Assembly: GCA_002394385.1 (NCBI GenBank)
Contig: DGTS01000011.1
Span: 341,809-405,808 of the forward strand
DNA from: Prevotella sp. UBA4330
GTDB taxonomy: Bacteria; Bacteroidota; Bacteroidia; Bacteroidales; Bacteroidaceae
Direction of reading: 5' to 3'
DNA: 64,000 nucleotides
Shown here: positions 41,926-51,375 of the stretch, one piece after another
Layout: each line of letters opens with the position of its first letter
How positions within the stretch are numbered: the stretch's first letter is position 1
Notes under the pieces: model-generated
The model's input: the letters and a program-made list of their open reading frames with translations, nothing else
Database searches by the model: none
What the model was told of the DNA's origin: nothing
Position numbers and translations under genes: made by a program

Positions 41926-42561
41926 ATGAAACCTCTCATTCTTATAGGTGGCGGTGGGCACTGCAAGTCCGTGATTGAGGCGGCTGAGAGTGCCGGATAC
42001 CATATTCTGGGCGTATTGGATATGCCGGAGAATGTGGGGAAGGAGTTGCTTTCTACGAAAGTCATTGGTACAGACCATGACATTCCTTCCTATGTAGATA
42101 AAGCAGAGTTTGTCATTACCGTTGGCTTTATTAAGAACCCTGCAATACGGATTAAACTTTACAACAGAGTGAAAGAGGCTGGTGGCAAACTGGCTACGAT
42201 TATTGCCAGTACAGCCTATGTATCTAAATATGCTACGATAGGTGAAGGAACTGTCGTCATGCACCATGCCTTTGTGAATGCTGGAGCAAAAGTTGGTAAC
42301 AATGTTATCCTGAATACCTTTACCAACGTGGAACACGATGCTGTAATAGACGATCAGTGCCATATATCTACAGGAACAATGGTCAATGGCGATTGTAAAG
42401 TAGGTGCTAACTGTTTTATCGGTAGCCAGTCAGTCCTTGCCAATGGCATCACGATTGGTGACGATATCATTGTAGGCGCAGGTTCTTTGGTGAGAAAGTC
42501 TATCAACATAAAAGGTATATATTCTGGCAATCCTGCTATACTTAAAATAAGAGCAAAATGA
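41926..42561 (+). CDS. NeuD/LegH-type sugar N/O-acyltransferase
   Basis: The protein has 211 residues. The N-domain PLILIGGGGHCKSVIEAAE is the NeuD/PglD Rossmann part; the C-domain is a hexapeptide beta-helix (GEGTVVMHHAFVNAGAKVG, VILNTFTNVEHDAVIDDQ with the catalytic-type His, IKGIYSGNPAILK). In legionaminate pathways this step N-acetylates the 4-amino sugar before NeuC-type hydrolysis. It overlaps legI by 4 bases. Confidence 0.83.
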   Translation: MKPLILIGGGGHCKSVIEAAESAGYHILGVLDMPENVGKELLSTKVIGTDHDIPSYVDKAEFVITVGFIKNPAIRIKLYNRVKEAGGKLATIIASTAYVSKYATIGEGTVVMHHAFVNAGAKVGNNVILNTFTNVEHDAVIDDQCHISTGTMVNGDCKVGANCFIGSQSVLANGITIGDDIIVGAGSLVRKSINIKGIYSGNPAILKIRAK

Positions 42562-43571
42562 CACATGTCACAATTATAGCGGAAGCAGGTGTCAACCACA
42601 ACGGCTCTATTGAATTAGCCCGACAGTTGGTTGACAAGGCTGTAGAAGCAGGAGCAGACATCATCAAGTTCCAGACTTTCAAGTCGGAGAAACTGGTGTC
42701 AAAATCCGCACGTCAGGCAGAATATCAGAAAAAGAATATCGGTAAAAAGTCTGATGACAGCCAACTGAGCATGCTAAAAAAACTGGAACTGTCAGAGCAG
42801 GACCATAAAGATCTAATGACTTATTGCAAGCAAAAAGGCATTAAGTTCTTCTCCACCGCTTTTGACTTTGACAGCATCGAGTATCTTCATTCACTGGACT
42901 TAGGTCTTTGGAAGATTCCCTCAGGTGAAGTAACCAACTATCCATTCCTGAAGCGGATAGCTTCCTTTAATGAGAAAACCATATTGAGTACGGGTATGTG
43001 TGATTTGCAGGACGTTAGGGCTGCTGTTGATGCCTTGTATAAAAATGGACTTTCCAAAGATAATTTGACACTCCTTCATTGCAACACGGAATACCCGACC
43101 CCCTTTGAGGATGTTAATCTAAAAGCGATGGATGCACTTCGCAAAGAATTTGGTGTAGAAGTTGGATATTCTGATCATACCAAGGGTATTGAGGTTCCAA
43201 TAGCCGCCGTCGCATTAGGAGCAACTGTAATAGAGAAGCACTTCACCCTTGACCGCAATATGGAAGGTCCCGACCACAAAGCCAGTCTGGAACCAGATGA
43301 ACTGAAGACCATGGTAAGTGCCATCCGCAATATTGAAAAGGCTATGGATGGTGATGGAACTAAACATGTAAGTGAAAGTGAGCGCAAGAATATTACCATT
43401 GCCCGCAAGAGCATCGTGGCCGCTTGCGACATCAAAGCCGGTGAGATCTTTACGGAAGAAAATCTGACTGTGAAGCGCCCTGGAAACGGAATATCACCTA
43501 TGCGCTGGGAAGAAGTGATAGGAACGAAGGCTATTCGCAATTTTGCTGAGGATGAATTAATTGAACTTTAA
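42558..43571 (+). CDS. legI: Legionaminic/N-acetylneuraminic acid synthase (NeuB family)
   Basis: The 337-residue protein begins THVTIIAEAGVNHNGSIELA, the NeuB metal/PEP site; FQTFKSEKLVS, GLWKIPSGEVTNYPFLKR and GYSDHTKGIEVPIAAVALGA are TIM-barrel motifs. The last ~60 residues are an antifreeze-like SAF domain (ITIARKSIVAACDIKAGE). It condenses a 6-carbon amino sugar with phosphoenolpyruvate to a nonulosonic acid. The Leg rather than Neu assignment comes from the companion legB/legC/ptmE genes. Confidence 0.88.
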   Translation: MTHVTIIAEAGVNHNGSIELARQLVDKAVEAGADIIKFQTFKSEKLVSKSARQAEYQKKNIGKKSDDSQLSMLKKLELSEQDHKDLMTYCKQKGIKFFSTAFDFDSIEYLHSLDLGLWKIPSGEVTNYPFLKRIASFNEKTILSTGMCDLQDVRAAVDALYKNGLSKDNLTLLHCNTEYPTPFEDVNLKAMDALRKEFGVEVGYSDHTKGIEVPIAAVALGATVIEKHFTLDRNMEGPDHKASLEPDELKTMVSAIRNIEKAMDGDGTKHVSESERKNITIARKSIVAACDIKAGEIFTEENLTVKRPGNGISPMRWEEVIGTKAIRNFAEDELIEL

Positions 43572-43597
43572 TCGTTCTATTAGTATAATTCAGGTCC

Positions 43598-44758
43598 ATG
43601 ATAAAAAGAAAGATTTGTGTAGTTACCGGCAGCCGTGCTGAATATGGCATCTTAAGAAGGCTGATGTCGGCCATTAAAGAATGCCCAGAACTTGAGTTAC
43701 AGTTAATTGCAACAAATCAACACCTTTCAAAAAGTCAGGGAGAAACTTATAAAGAGATTGAGGGTGATGGATTCACTATTGACTATAAGGTCTATATGGC
43801 TGATGATGAGGCACCTGATAATGCCAACACCACAGCCAAGTCGATCAGCAGAGGAGTTGCCGGCTTTGCAGATGCTTTTGATGCACTACAACCAGACTTG
43901 TTGCTGATACTTGGTGACCGCTATGAAATGCTGGCTGTAGCATCTACAGCTCTGATATACAAGATACCCATTGCTCATCTGCATGGTGGCGAAATAACAG
44001 AAGGGGCTTTCGATGATGCTATACGACATGCCATCACGAAGATGAGCCATCTGCATTTTACTTCCACAGAGGCATACCGCAAGAGAGTGATCCAGCTAGG
44101 AGAACAACCGGACAGAGTATTTAATGTAGGAGCACTGGGTGTGGAGAATGTGTTAAAGAATGACTTTATGAGCAAAGAGGAGATAGAGCAAAGTTTGAAC
44201 TTCCAGATGACAGACAAATGCTTTCTTTGCACCTACCATCCTGTGACGCTTAGCAATATGTCATCTGAAACACAGGTCGTAAACCTGTTAGAAGCACTGG
44301 ATGATTACATAGACTATCACATCATCTTCACCTACTCCAACTCAGACACTAACTCGCAGATTATCATCAAACGCATTCAGGAGTATGTGGATAGGAATAT
44401 GGGGAGGTGTATGTTTATCCCTTCATTGGGTCAGCAACGCTATTTCTCCGCTTTGAAGTATATGACGGCAGTGATTGGCAATTCCTCCAGTGGTATTATT
44501 GAGGTACCCAGTTTTGGTATTCCTACCTTGGATATTGGAGACCGCCAAAAAGGGCGCATTGCAGCTGATAGTGTCATTCATTGCGGGTATTCCACAGAAG
44601 AGATAAAAGATGGATTGAAAAAAGTGGCAGTTTATGGTTATAAGACTATAGACAATCCTTACTATAAAGAAGGTTCTTGTGAGACCATTTTGAAGGTCAT
44701 TAAGACCTATCCATTAGATAATTTGGTTCAGAAACATTTCTACGATATATATCAATGA
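43598..44758 (+). CDS. legG: NeuC/LegG-type hydrolysing sugar-nucleotide 2-epimerase
   Basis: This 386-residue GT-B-fold epimerase has CVVTGSRAEYGILRRLM, LLLILGDRYEMLAVASTALI, AHLHGGEITEGAFDDAIRHA and GNSSSGIIEVPSFGIPTLDI, the standard NeuC blocks. It releases and epimerises the sugar from its nucleotide to give the LegI substrate. It ends overlapping legF (ATGA). Confidence 0.88.
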   Translation: MIKRKICVVTGSRAEYGILRRLMSAIKECPELELQLIATNQHLSKSQGETYKEIEGDGFTIDYKVYMADDEAPDNANTTAKSISRGVAGFADAFDALQPDLLLILGDRYEMLAVASTALIYKIPIAHLHGGEITEGAFDDAIRHAITKMSHLHFTSTEAYRKRVIQLGEQPDRVFNVGALGVENVLKNDFMSKEEIEQSLNFQMTDKCFLCTYHPVTLSNMSSETQVVNLLEALDDYIDYHIIFTYSNSDTNSQIIIKRIQEYVDRNMGRCMFIPSLGQQRYFSALKYMTAVIGNSSSGIIEVPSFGIPTLDIGDRQKGRIAADSVIHCGYSTEEIKDGLKKVAVYGYKTIDNPYYKEGSCETILKVIKTYPLDNLVQKHFYDIYQ

Positions 44759-45444
44759 AAATATTAGTAATAATACCTGCCCGTGGTGGCAGTAAAGGTA
44801 TTCCACATAAAAATATTAAACCACTAGCAGGAAAACCTCTAATTCACTATACAATTGATGTTGCCAGGCAAATTGTGGCAAACGAGGACATCTGCGTAAG
44901 CACTGACGATCCAGAGATTATACAATGCGTTGATGACTACGGATTAAAAGTACCTTTTGTTCGTCCTTCAGAATTGGCAACCGATACAGCAGGAACCTAT
45001 GAGGTGCTGCTTCACGCACTCAATTATTATGAACAACAAGGGAAAACTTATGATGTAGTAATCTTGTTACAGAACACGTCACCATTCAGAACTTCAGATC
45101 AAGTAAAGGAAGCATTGGCTCTCTATAGTTCTAATCTTGATATGGTAGTTTCTGTAAAGGAATGTTCTGCGAATCCATACTACTGCGTTTTTGAAGAAAA
45201 TGAATATGGGTATTTAAATATTTGCAAAGGAGACGGTAGTATAACTCGCCGTCAGGATGCTCCCAAAGTATATGAATATAACGGAGCTATATATGTTATC
45301 AACCCTAAATCATTAAAAGAAATGCCACTCTACAAATTTACAAAACGTATTAAGTATGTTATGGATGAAAAGTCCTCGCTTGACCTTGATACTATGAATG
45401 ATTGGCATATGGCGGAACTTTTAATAAGCAAATCATCATTATGA
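44755..45444 (+). CDS. legF: CMP-legionaminic/acylneuraminate cytidylyltransferase
   Basis: The 229-residue protein starts ILVIIPARGGSKGIPHKNIK, the CTP-binding loop of NeuA-type enzymes; VILLQNTSPFRTSDQVKEA and EYNGAIYVINPKSLKE follow, and DEKSSLDLDTMNDW carries the metal-site Asps. It activates the nonulosonic acid as the CMP-sugar for transfer. It overlaps ptmE by 4 bases (ATGA at 45441). Confidence 0.87.
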   Translation: MKILVIIPARGGSKGIPHKNIKPLAGKPLIHYTIDVARQIVANEDICVSTDDPEIIQCVDDYGLKVPFVRPSELATDTAGTYEVLLHALNYYEQQGKTYDVVILLQNTSPFRTSDQVKEALALYSSNLDMVVSVKECSANPYYCVFEENEYGYLNICKGDGSITRRQDAPKVYEYNGAIYVINPKSLKEMPLYKFTKRIKYVMDEKSSLDLDTMNDWHMAELLISKSSL

Positions 45445-46487
45445 TAGATCAAAAATATATTATAAACAAGGAAGAGAGTTTATTAAATGCTCTTTCCAAA
45501 ATCAACGACATTGGTACAGGACCATTGGTGCTTTTTGTGGTAGATAAGGAGCAACGTATGGTCGGCACACTTACCGATGGTGATTCGCGTCGTGCTTTAA
45601 TAGCAGGAGCTTCTGTTAACGACAAGGCAGAGAAGGTGATGCATCGTAATTTCAACTTCATGACAACTGATAACATTACGAATGTGAACGAGATTAAACG
45701 TCAGAAGGAATTAAAAATGAAGTTGATTCCAGTTCTTGATGCAAATCACTATATTGTTGACATTATTGACTTAGATCGATATAAGACTCGTCTTCCTATT
45801 GATGCAGTCCTAATGGCAGGGGGCAAAGGAGAACGTTTGCGCCCATTGACAGAAAAAACTCCTAAGCCATTATTGCCGGTAGGCGATAAAGCTATTATTG
45901 ATCACAATATTGACAGACTCATTTCTTATGGAATCCAGCACATCAATGTGACAGTCAACTACCTAAAGGAACAAATTGAAGATCACTACCGAAAACCACG
46001 CAATGGTGTTAAGGTACAAACGGTACGTGAACCGAAGTTCTTAGGAACTATAGGTAGTGTAAAGTTTGTAGAATCATTCTATAATGACACAGTATTGGTG
46101 ATGAACAGTGACCTCTTCACCAATATTGATTATGAAGACTTCTTCCTTCATTTCCAAGAGCACGATGCGGAGATGTCTGTTGCGGCTGTTCCTTATAATA
46201 TCTCCATCCCTTATGGCATTCTTGACTTAGATGGCAGAAATATCAAGGGACTTTTAGAAAAGCCCCAGTACAACCACTATGCCAATGCTGGTATCTATCT
46301 CGTCAAGCGTCTTGCTTTGGAAGAAATCCCAAATGGAGAGTTCTTTAATGCTACAGACCTCATCGAGAAGCTAATCGCTGAGAACAAAAAAGTCATTCGT
46401 TACCCACTCAATGGTACATGGATTGATATAGGTAATCCACAGGAATATCAAAAAGCAAACGATTTAGTAAAACATTTATATATATGA
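45441..46487 (+). CDS. ptmE: PtmE-like CBS-domain sugar-1-phosphate nucleotidyltransferase
   Basis: The protein has 348 residues from the start at 45441. A CBS-domain pair (about residues 1-115) is fused to a nucleotidyltransferase (about 120-348) with AVLMAGGKGERLRPLTEKTPK. In Campylobacter the equivalent PtmE makes GDP-glucosamine, the entry point of the legionaminate route, so its presence supports that pathway over neuraminic acid. No PtmF-like glutamine-fructose-6-P amidotransferase is seen nearby. Confidence 0.83.
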   Translation: MIDQKYIINKEESLLNALSKINDIGTGPLVLFVVDKEQRMVGTLTDGDSRRALIAGASVNDKAEKVMHRNFNFMTTDNITNVNEIKRQKELKMKLIPVLDANHYIVDIIDLDRYKTRLPIDAVLMAGGKGERLRPLTEKTPKPLLPVGDKAIIDHNIDRLISYGIQHINVTVNYLKEQIEDHYRKPRNGVKVQTVREPKFLGTIGSVKFVESFYNDTVLVMNSDLFTNIDYEDFFLHFQEHDAEMSVAAVPYNISIPYGILDLDGRNIKGLLEKPQYNHYANAGIYLVKRLALEEIPNGEFFNATDLIEKLIAENKKVIRYPLNGTWIDIGNPQEYQKANDLVKHLYI

Positions 46488-47479
46488 ATCCATTTGCAAA
46501 AAGAACGCCTTCACTATTTATTGTTTGTTCACCTTTTCAGGTTCTATGTGCACTTGAGGCGATTGAGAAGTTTGACATTAAAGAGTACAAGTTTCTTCTA
46601 AATCTTATTAGTGACCCTCGTAACAAACAACTGTTTAATTTACTAAATGAGAAGAAAATTGACTATGAAATAATTGATTTTAGTTGTAGAACAGATATTA
46701 GCTACAAACTCAAATTATCATTACTTATTCCTCGATGGAACAAATTCAAAAGGGCCTTTATAGGAGATTACCGCTCAAGAGAGTTTCATTATATAGCATT
46801 CAAAAAACTCTCAAATAATTCTTCTATTGTGTTTTTAGATGATGGAAACTGTAATGTCCCACTATTAGAAGGGATAAAAAAGCCTTTATTTTCAAATAAA
46901 AACATATTGAAAAAGTTACTATTTTCATTCAGAAACATAAATTATGGCAAATATATATTTACTCAGTATGCAGATATAGATAGAGGGCTCTTTGAAATAA
47001 TGTCGAATGATTTTACATATCTATCCAATGATAATAATAGTAAAAATCTGTTGGGTATATGTATTGTAGGGACAAATCCTGATAGATTCGCCTGGGGATA
47101 TGGCATGAGTCTTGATGATTTTTGGGTTGAAATGGAAAAGATATTGTTAATGATAAAAAAAGATAATCCTAATAAAGATATATATTATGTTCCCCATGGA
47201 CGGGATGCTTTCCCAAATATGCATATTCTATGTAAAAAGAACGGAGTAAGATTTATTAAAGCCGAAACTACTGTTGAATTGTTTTTAATAAGTCAAAGAG
47301 TTAGTCCTGAGATAGTATATGGTTTAAACTCTTCCGCCCTTTTCTCTATAAAAAAATTAATGCCTAATACAAAAGTAAAAAACCTTCTTTATACAAGACC
47401 ATGTCAATTTCTAGACGATCATATTGCTATTGCCAATTACTATCAAAAGCACGGAATAGAGACTATTAAATTAGAATAG
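46484..47479 (+). CDS. Sialyltransferase-like (GT52/polysialyltransferase-type) protein
   Basis: This 331-residue protein of GT-B type has PSLFIVCSPFQVLCALEAIE at the N-terminus, the opening strand of GT52/polysialyltransferase-like proteins; SSIVFLDDGNCNVPLLEG; and a C-terminal domain with DIYYVPHGRDAFPN and VYGLNSSALFSIKKL, where sialyltransferases have the HP and S/T-S motifs. It directly overlaps ptmE, so it probably transfers the CMP-nonulosonic acid to the glycan. The family call is by pattern and moderately sure. Confidence 0.65.
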   Translation: MNPFAKRTPSLFIVCSPFQVLCALEAIEKFDIKEYKFLLNLISDPRNKQLFNLLNEKKIDYEIIDFSCRTDISYKLKLSLLIPRWNKFKRAFIGDYRSREFHYIAFKKLSNNSSIVFLDDGNCNVPLLEGIKKPLFSNKNILKKLLFSFRNINYGKYIFTQYADIDRGLFEIMSNDFTYLSNDNNSKNLLGICIVGTNPDRFAWGYGMSLDDFWVEMEKILLMIKKDNPNKDIYYVPHGRDAFPNMHILCKKNGVRFIKAETTVELFLISQRVSPEIVYGLNSSALFSIKKLMPNTKVKNLLYTRPCQFLDDHIAIANYYQKHGIETIKLE

Positions 47480-47520
47480 TAAACAAATAATTATAGTCAC
47501 TAGTGCCTCTTTATATATGT

Positions 47521-48000
47521 TAATCAAATTTGAAGTCAAAATAGAGTTGCTAGTCATCTGGCTTGTCTATCTCCTTGATAGGCCTGAGCAAGTTTTGGAT
47601 TCCGTCCGTGGTGAGTGCATACTTGCCAAGGATACGCATGGCTTCAAAGACAGGTCTGCCTATCTTGAGGTCGTGCTCGATGACGGCAATGAGGCTGTTG
47701 GTGATGATGGCAACGTTAATCTGTATGCGTACCGCATTTTCAGACTCTCCCCAAAATCGTTTGACTTGGAGGTGCTACTTGATACATTTGAAAAACAGTT
47801 CCGCCTGCCACGTGTATTTATAAAGGAGCGCGAAATCCTTGGCAGCGAGATAGAAGTTGTTCGTGTAGTAGATGAAACTGCGTTTGAGTTCTGGGACATA
47901 ATAGACAATCCTTCAGATAACTTTAGGATACTTCTCTATCCCCCTGAAAGCATATTTGCTCCGATTTTGAATAGGATGCCAAGGTTACCACTTCTAAACC
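47521..48000 (-). pseudogene. IS4-family transposase, C-terminal remnant
   Basis: On the - strand one frame reads RIVYYVPELKRSFIYYTNNF, then LLYKYTWQAELFFKCIK, RFWGESENAVRIQINVAIIT and VIEHDLKIGRPVFEAMRILG, ending KEIDKPDD and FDFKFD. These are the DDE-domain end and typical C-terminus of IS4-type transposases frequent in Bacteroidales. Internal stops occur after KVI (before RIVYY), after CIK, and after PDD. The N-terminal part is absent. It is a decayed insertion after the legionaminate operon. From 48001 to 48301 I see only non-coding A/T-rich DNA. Confidence 0.8.
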
Positions 48001-48301
48001 CGGACAGGGTTTCAGAGGGATAAAAGGTTGTGAATGAGAACTTTAATTTTGAATTTAATTATTTTTAAGAGACAATAGTGTGCTCCTAGATATATAAAGA
48101 TTGGCCATAGTCAAGCTTTCAAAGAAAGGCGGCGAAGGTATGTTTCGAGAATTCGTGGAAACAATTCTTACTGAAGAATGAATCAGAAATATAGTGGGAA
48201 AGGATTATTTGAATAAGCAATAAACTACTTATTAAGAAATAGTTATTTGGTGCCTAATTTATCCTTCCGTGTAAAGTTTTTTAATATTTATGTCATAAAA
48301 T

Positions 48302-48889
48302 ATGATACATGTAAAAAAGATTATCAGCAAATTGTTTGTGATTCCTTATTTTTATCTTTGGCTTATCAAAGACCCAACATTGAGAGAGCGTTTTGCTGTA
48401 TATCAGGCAGGTGGCCCTAGATTTTTTTATACAAAGAAAGCCAAGGAAAGCGCTTCTTCGTGCGGGAAAAACTTGAAAGTGAACTTTGAATCTGTTTTCA
48501 CTGGAGAAGTTCATTTCAAAGACAACTGCAACTTCAATGGCATGAGTGTTCTGGGGGGGGGAAAAGTTACCTTCGGCAATAACTTCCATTCTGGAAAGGA
48601 GTGCATGATAATAACTCAAAATCACAATTATGACAAAGGGAGTGCTATTCCTTATGATTCGACATATTTGTTAAAAGAAGTTATTATTGAAGATAATGTA
48701 TGGCTCGGCAACAGGGTTATTATTGTTGGTAATGTTACCATAGGCGAGGGATCAATAATTGCAGCAGGCAGTGTTGTTGCAAAAGATGTTCCTAAGTATG
48801 CCATTGTTGGTGGGAATCCTGCTAAAGTCATTAAATACCGTGACATGGAGCATTATCAAAAACTCTTAAATGAACACAAATTCCACTAA
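48302..48889 (+). CDS. Hexapeptide-repeat acyltransferase with in-frame G9 tract
   Basis: This 195-residue beta-helix enzyme has NCNFNGMSVLGGGKVTFGNN, CMIITQNHNYDKGSAIPYD (His-rich catalytic loop), IEDNVWLGNRVIIVGNVTIG and YAIVGGNPAKVIKYRD (closing coil). It should O-acetylate a sugar. The codons for LGGGK contain nine consecutive G (48553-48561); at this length the frame is open, i.e. ON. Confidence 0.87.
   Translation: MIHVKKIISKLFVIPYFYLWLIKDPTLRERFAVYQAGGPRFFYTKKAKESASSCGKNLKVNFESVFTGEVHFKDNCNFNGMSVLGGGKVTFGNNFHSGKECMIITQNHNYDKGSAIPYDSTYLLKEVIIEDNVWLGNRVIIVGNVTIGEGSIIAAGSVVAKDVPKYAIVGGNPAKVIKYRDMEHYQKLLNEHKFH
48553..48561 (+). repeat. G9 homopolymer tract in hexapeptide acyltransferase gene
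   Basis: Nine G preceded by CT and followed by AAAA. It encodes part of a Gly-Gly-Gly turn. Loss or gain of one G would truncate the enzyme before its catalytic coils. Confidence 0.85.
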
Positions 48890-48937
48890 ACTAAAGGAGA
48901 AATACTTGTACTGGAACACGTCCTCTTCAACTAAATT

Positions 48938-49333
48938 GCAGAAAATGACTTCATAAGAAAACACTCTTTATATTTCAAAGAAGGACTAATTCATGAGGAT
49001 CAACTTTGGATGTATCATGTAGTGAAAAAACTTGAACGATGCTGCTTCGTGAAAGACGTAGCATACATTCATTACAAGACTCCTAACTCCGTAATGAGTA
49101 CGGCAACATCACAAAGGACTGCGCATCACTGGGGGACGATATTAAACGAAGTGGTGGAAAACCTTGACGAACCTTGCTATGACAAACAGTTACTCGTCTA
49201 TCTTAAAAAACTTGTATTCTTTTACAGTGACACAAACAACAGAAAAGAATATCGAGCCACGGCGCTCAACTATAGTAAAAAACTACTCAAAAAAAATATA
49301 TCGCTATTTATATTCTTTTGCTCATTTACATAA
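48938..49333 (+). pseudogene. Family 2 glycosyltransferase, C-terminal remnant
   Basis: One frame from 48938 reads AENDFIRKHSLYFKEGLIHE then DQLWMYHVVKKLERC and VAYIHYKTPNSVMST, the 'LIRKxxL..FKEGLxHEDxLW' and 'YxYRxxxxSxM' C-terminal segments of capsule GT2s. The N-terminal DDGS/DxD half is absent and the upstream frame is closed. It is a truncated gene of about 130 codons left by recombination. Confidence 0.7.
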
Positions 49334-49411
49334 TGCCATTGAACATCTATCATAGAGGGAAATGGAGATTATTGAAGATGATAGGAAAAGAAATACAACA
49401 GAAAGAAACAT

Positions 49412-50404
49412 ATGAAAACAAAAATAGTTTACGTATTAGTTAGCTCGCCCAAAGATATATATCTTGAGCAGGCTTTTATTTCAATGTATTCTTTAAAACA
49501 TTATATACCAAATGCATATATTGTTTTATTGACAGACTCTGCAACGAAAAAGACATTCACAGGAACCAGAGAAACAGAGGTAAGATATGCAGACGAAATA
49601 TTAGTAATTGATTTAGATGCCGAAAAATATAACGGTCAACAAAGGTCACGGATACTTAAAACAAGTGTTCGAAAACATGTAAAAGGGGATTTCTTGTTTA
49701 TCGATTGCGATACAATAATTACAAAGCCTTTAAATGACATAGAAGGAATTGACGCTGACATTGCTGCATGTTGGGATACACATTCTCTTTTCAAAGATAA
49801 TCCATATAGAGGCATGTGTATAGAACATGCTCAAATATTAGGCTGGAACGTTGAAAATGAGAAAGAGTATTTTAATAGTGGCGTCATATATGTTAAAGAC
49901 TCTCCAACAGCACACAAGTTTTATGGTTTATGGAATCAGAATTGGTTAAACGGTTTAGAAAAAGGGGTCAAAATGGACCAACCTGCATTTGCTTTGACAA
50001 ATTTCCAAATGGGACATATCATAAAAACACTACCTGATACCTGGAACTGTGAATTGAAACATGGTATTCGATATCTGAAAGATGCATATATTGTCCATTA
50101 TCTATGCACAAACCCCTCGGTATTTCAAAGTCGACAATTGTTTATCCTCAATGAGAAAGATGTATTAATGGAGATCAAAAGGACTGGATGTATTCCCGAA
50201 GATGTTAAGAAAACCATTGATGACCCATTTAATGGATTAGCAGATATTACTCACGTGTTTGCTGGGGAAGATGTCTACTTCTTTCAATCAGATAGTTACA
50301 AATACTTACGCTCTCGTTTTAAAAGAGGAAAGAAATCCATGCAAGACAAATGGCTATTGCTTTTAAAAAGAACAGGAAACTTCAAAAATAAATTGTTTAA
50401 GTAG
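49412..50404 (+). CDS. GT-A glycosyltransferase, GT8/nucleotide-diphospho-sugar type
   Basis: This 330-residue protein starts KTKIVYVLVSSPKDIYLEQA; GDFLFIDCDTIITKPL carries the D-x-D metal site near residues 95-99; YFNSGVIYVKDSPTAHKF and DQPAFALTNFQMGH are conserved in GT8/GT77-like transferases that work on surface glycans. Sugar specificity is not readable. Confidence 0.75.
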   Translation: MKTKIVYVLVSSPKDIYLEQAFISMYSLKHYIPNAYIVLLTDSATKKTFTGTRETEVRYADEILVIDLDAEKYNGQQRSRILKTSVRKHVKGDFLFIDCDTIITKPLNDIEGIDADIAACWDTHSLFKDNPYRGMCIEHAQILGWNVENEKEYFNSGVIYVKDSPTAHKFYGLWNQNWLNGLEKGVKMDQPAFALTNFQMGHIIKTLPDTWNCELKHGIRYLKDAYIVHYLCTNPSVFQSRQLFILNEKDVLMEIKRTGCIPEDVKKTIDDPFNGLADITHVFAGEDVYFFQSDSYKYLRSRFKRGKKSMQDKWLLLLKRTGNFKNKLFK

Positions 50405-50420
50405 ATAATTGATACTTACC

Positions 50421-51356
50421 ATGAAAATTGTCAAGGCCGTTACCCCTTACATTCATGCGGGGCACCTTAATTTCAAAATTTCGCCCTATAATGCGTGGAA
50501 GAAGAATAGTGGTCAGATTGCCAAAGGTTACTATCCGTGGAGAGCATTTCATTGGGCGGCATTCAGATACGAACTGCCATCTTTTATGAAATCTGACAAA
50601 GAAGCAAGATTACGTTTTTTGGAGCCCGTTTCTTTGACATTTGACACATTCCCTGACTACCTGCGATATGAAATAATACCGATGGTGTGGGACTGCTGGC
50701 CATGCTATCTCGAGAAAATGTGTGCTTGGCTGAAAAGGCACGAGGTAAAAACAGCCATCTTCACATCATCCCAGACCGCTGAACGTATTAGAAACCGATT
50801 CCCAAAGATGAATGTGTTGTTCTGCCCAGAGGCAGTTGACACATCATTGTACTCCAAAGGAGAGAATCTTAATGACAGGAACATTGACGTCTTGGAATTC
50901 GGTAGAGGCAGTAACTTATTCATAAATTTCAATGATAACACAGACTTTAACTATGTGCGCACGAAGGTGAACGGTAAGTTCCTGTTCACTAACGAACAGT
51001 TGTATAAGGCAATGGGGGATGCAAAAGTGACCATTACACTACCAAGAAGTTGCACGGAGCCACAACTGGCTGGAGATATTGAGACTTTGACTCAGCGCTA
51101 CTGGGAATGTATGCTTTCGAGAATGGTCATGTTAGGCCACGCACCCAAGGAATTGGTTGACTTGATTGGCTATAATCCTGTAATAGAGATTGATAATAAT
51201 AAGGTGAAAGAACAAATTCTTGACATTTTACTCCATATTGAAGATTACCAAGCCTTAGCTGACAAAAACAGAGATACTGCTCTCCGCATTGGTTCATGGA
51301 ATAATCGTATGAAGCAAGTGATGGATTGGCTAAAAAAAATTGGGTACGAAGTGTAA
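50421..51356 (+). CDS. Glycosyltransferase, GT-B type (GT1/GT4-like)
   Basis: With the start at 50421 (MKIVKAVTPYIHAGHL) the protein has 311 residues. MVWDCWPCYLEKMCAWLKRH, IDVLEFGRGSNLF, then TLPRSCTEPQLAGDIETLTQ and RYWECMLSRMVMLGHAPKEL form the donor-side domain; the RYWE...G pattern is that of glycosyl transferases of the 'spore/DUF-type' GT1 group. The N-terminal domain is short compared with GT4s. Confidence 0.7.
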   Translation: MKIVKAVTPYIHAGHLNFKISPYNAWKKNSGQIAKGYYPWRAFHWAAFRYELPSFMKSDKEARLRFLEPVSLTFDTFPDYLRYEIIPMVWDCWPCYLEKMCAWLKRHEVKTAIFTSSQTAERIRNRFPKMNVLFCPEAVDTSLYSKGENLNDRNIDVLEFGRGSNLFINFNDNTDFNYVRTKVNGKFLFTNEQLYKAMGDAKVTITLPRSCTEPQLAGDIETLTQRYWECMLSRMVMLGHAPKELVDLIGYNPVIEIDNNKVKEQILDILLHIEDYQALADKNRDTALRIGSWNNRMKQVMDWLKKIGYEV

Positions 51357-51375
51357 GTGAATAATAATATAAAAT

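Noticed and set aside
47517..48023. 168-codon + strand frame downstream of the sialyltransferase-like gene
   Set aside because: It is the complement of the transposase remnant, whose - strand frame has clear IS4 motifs.
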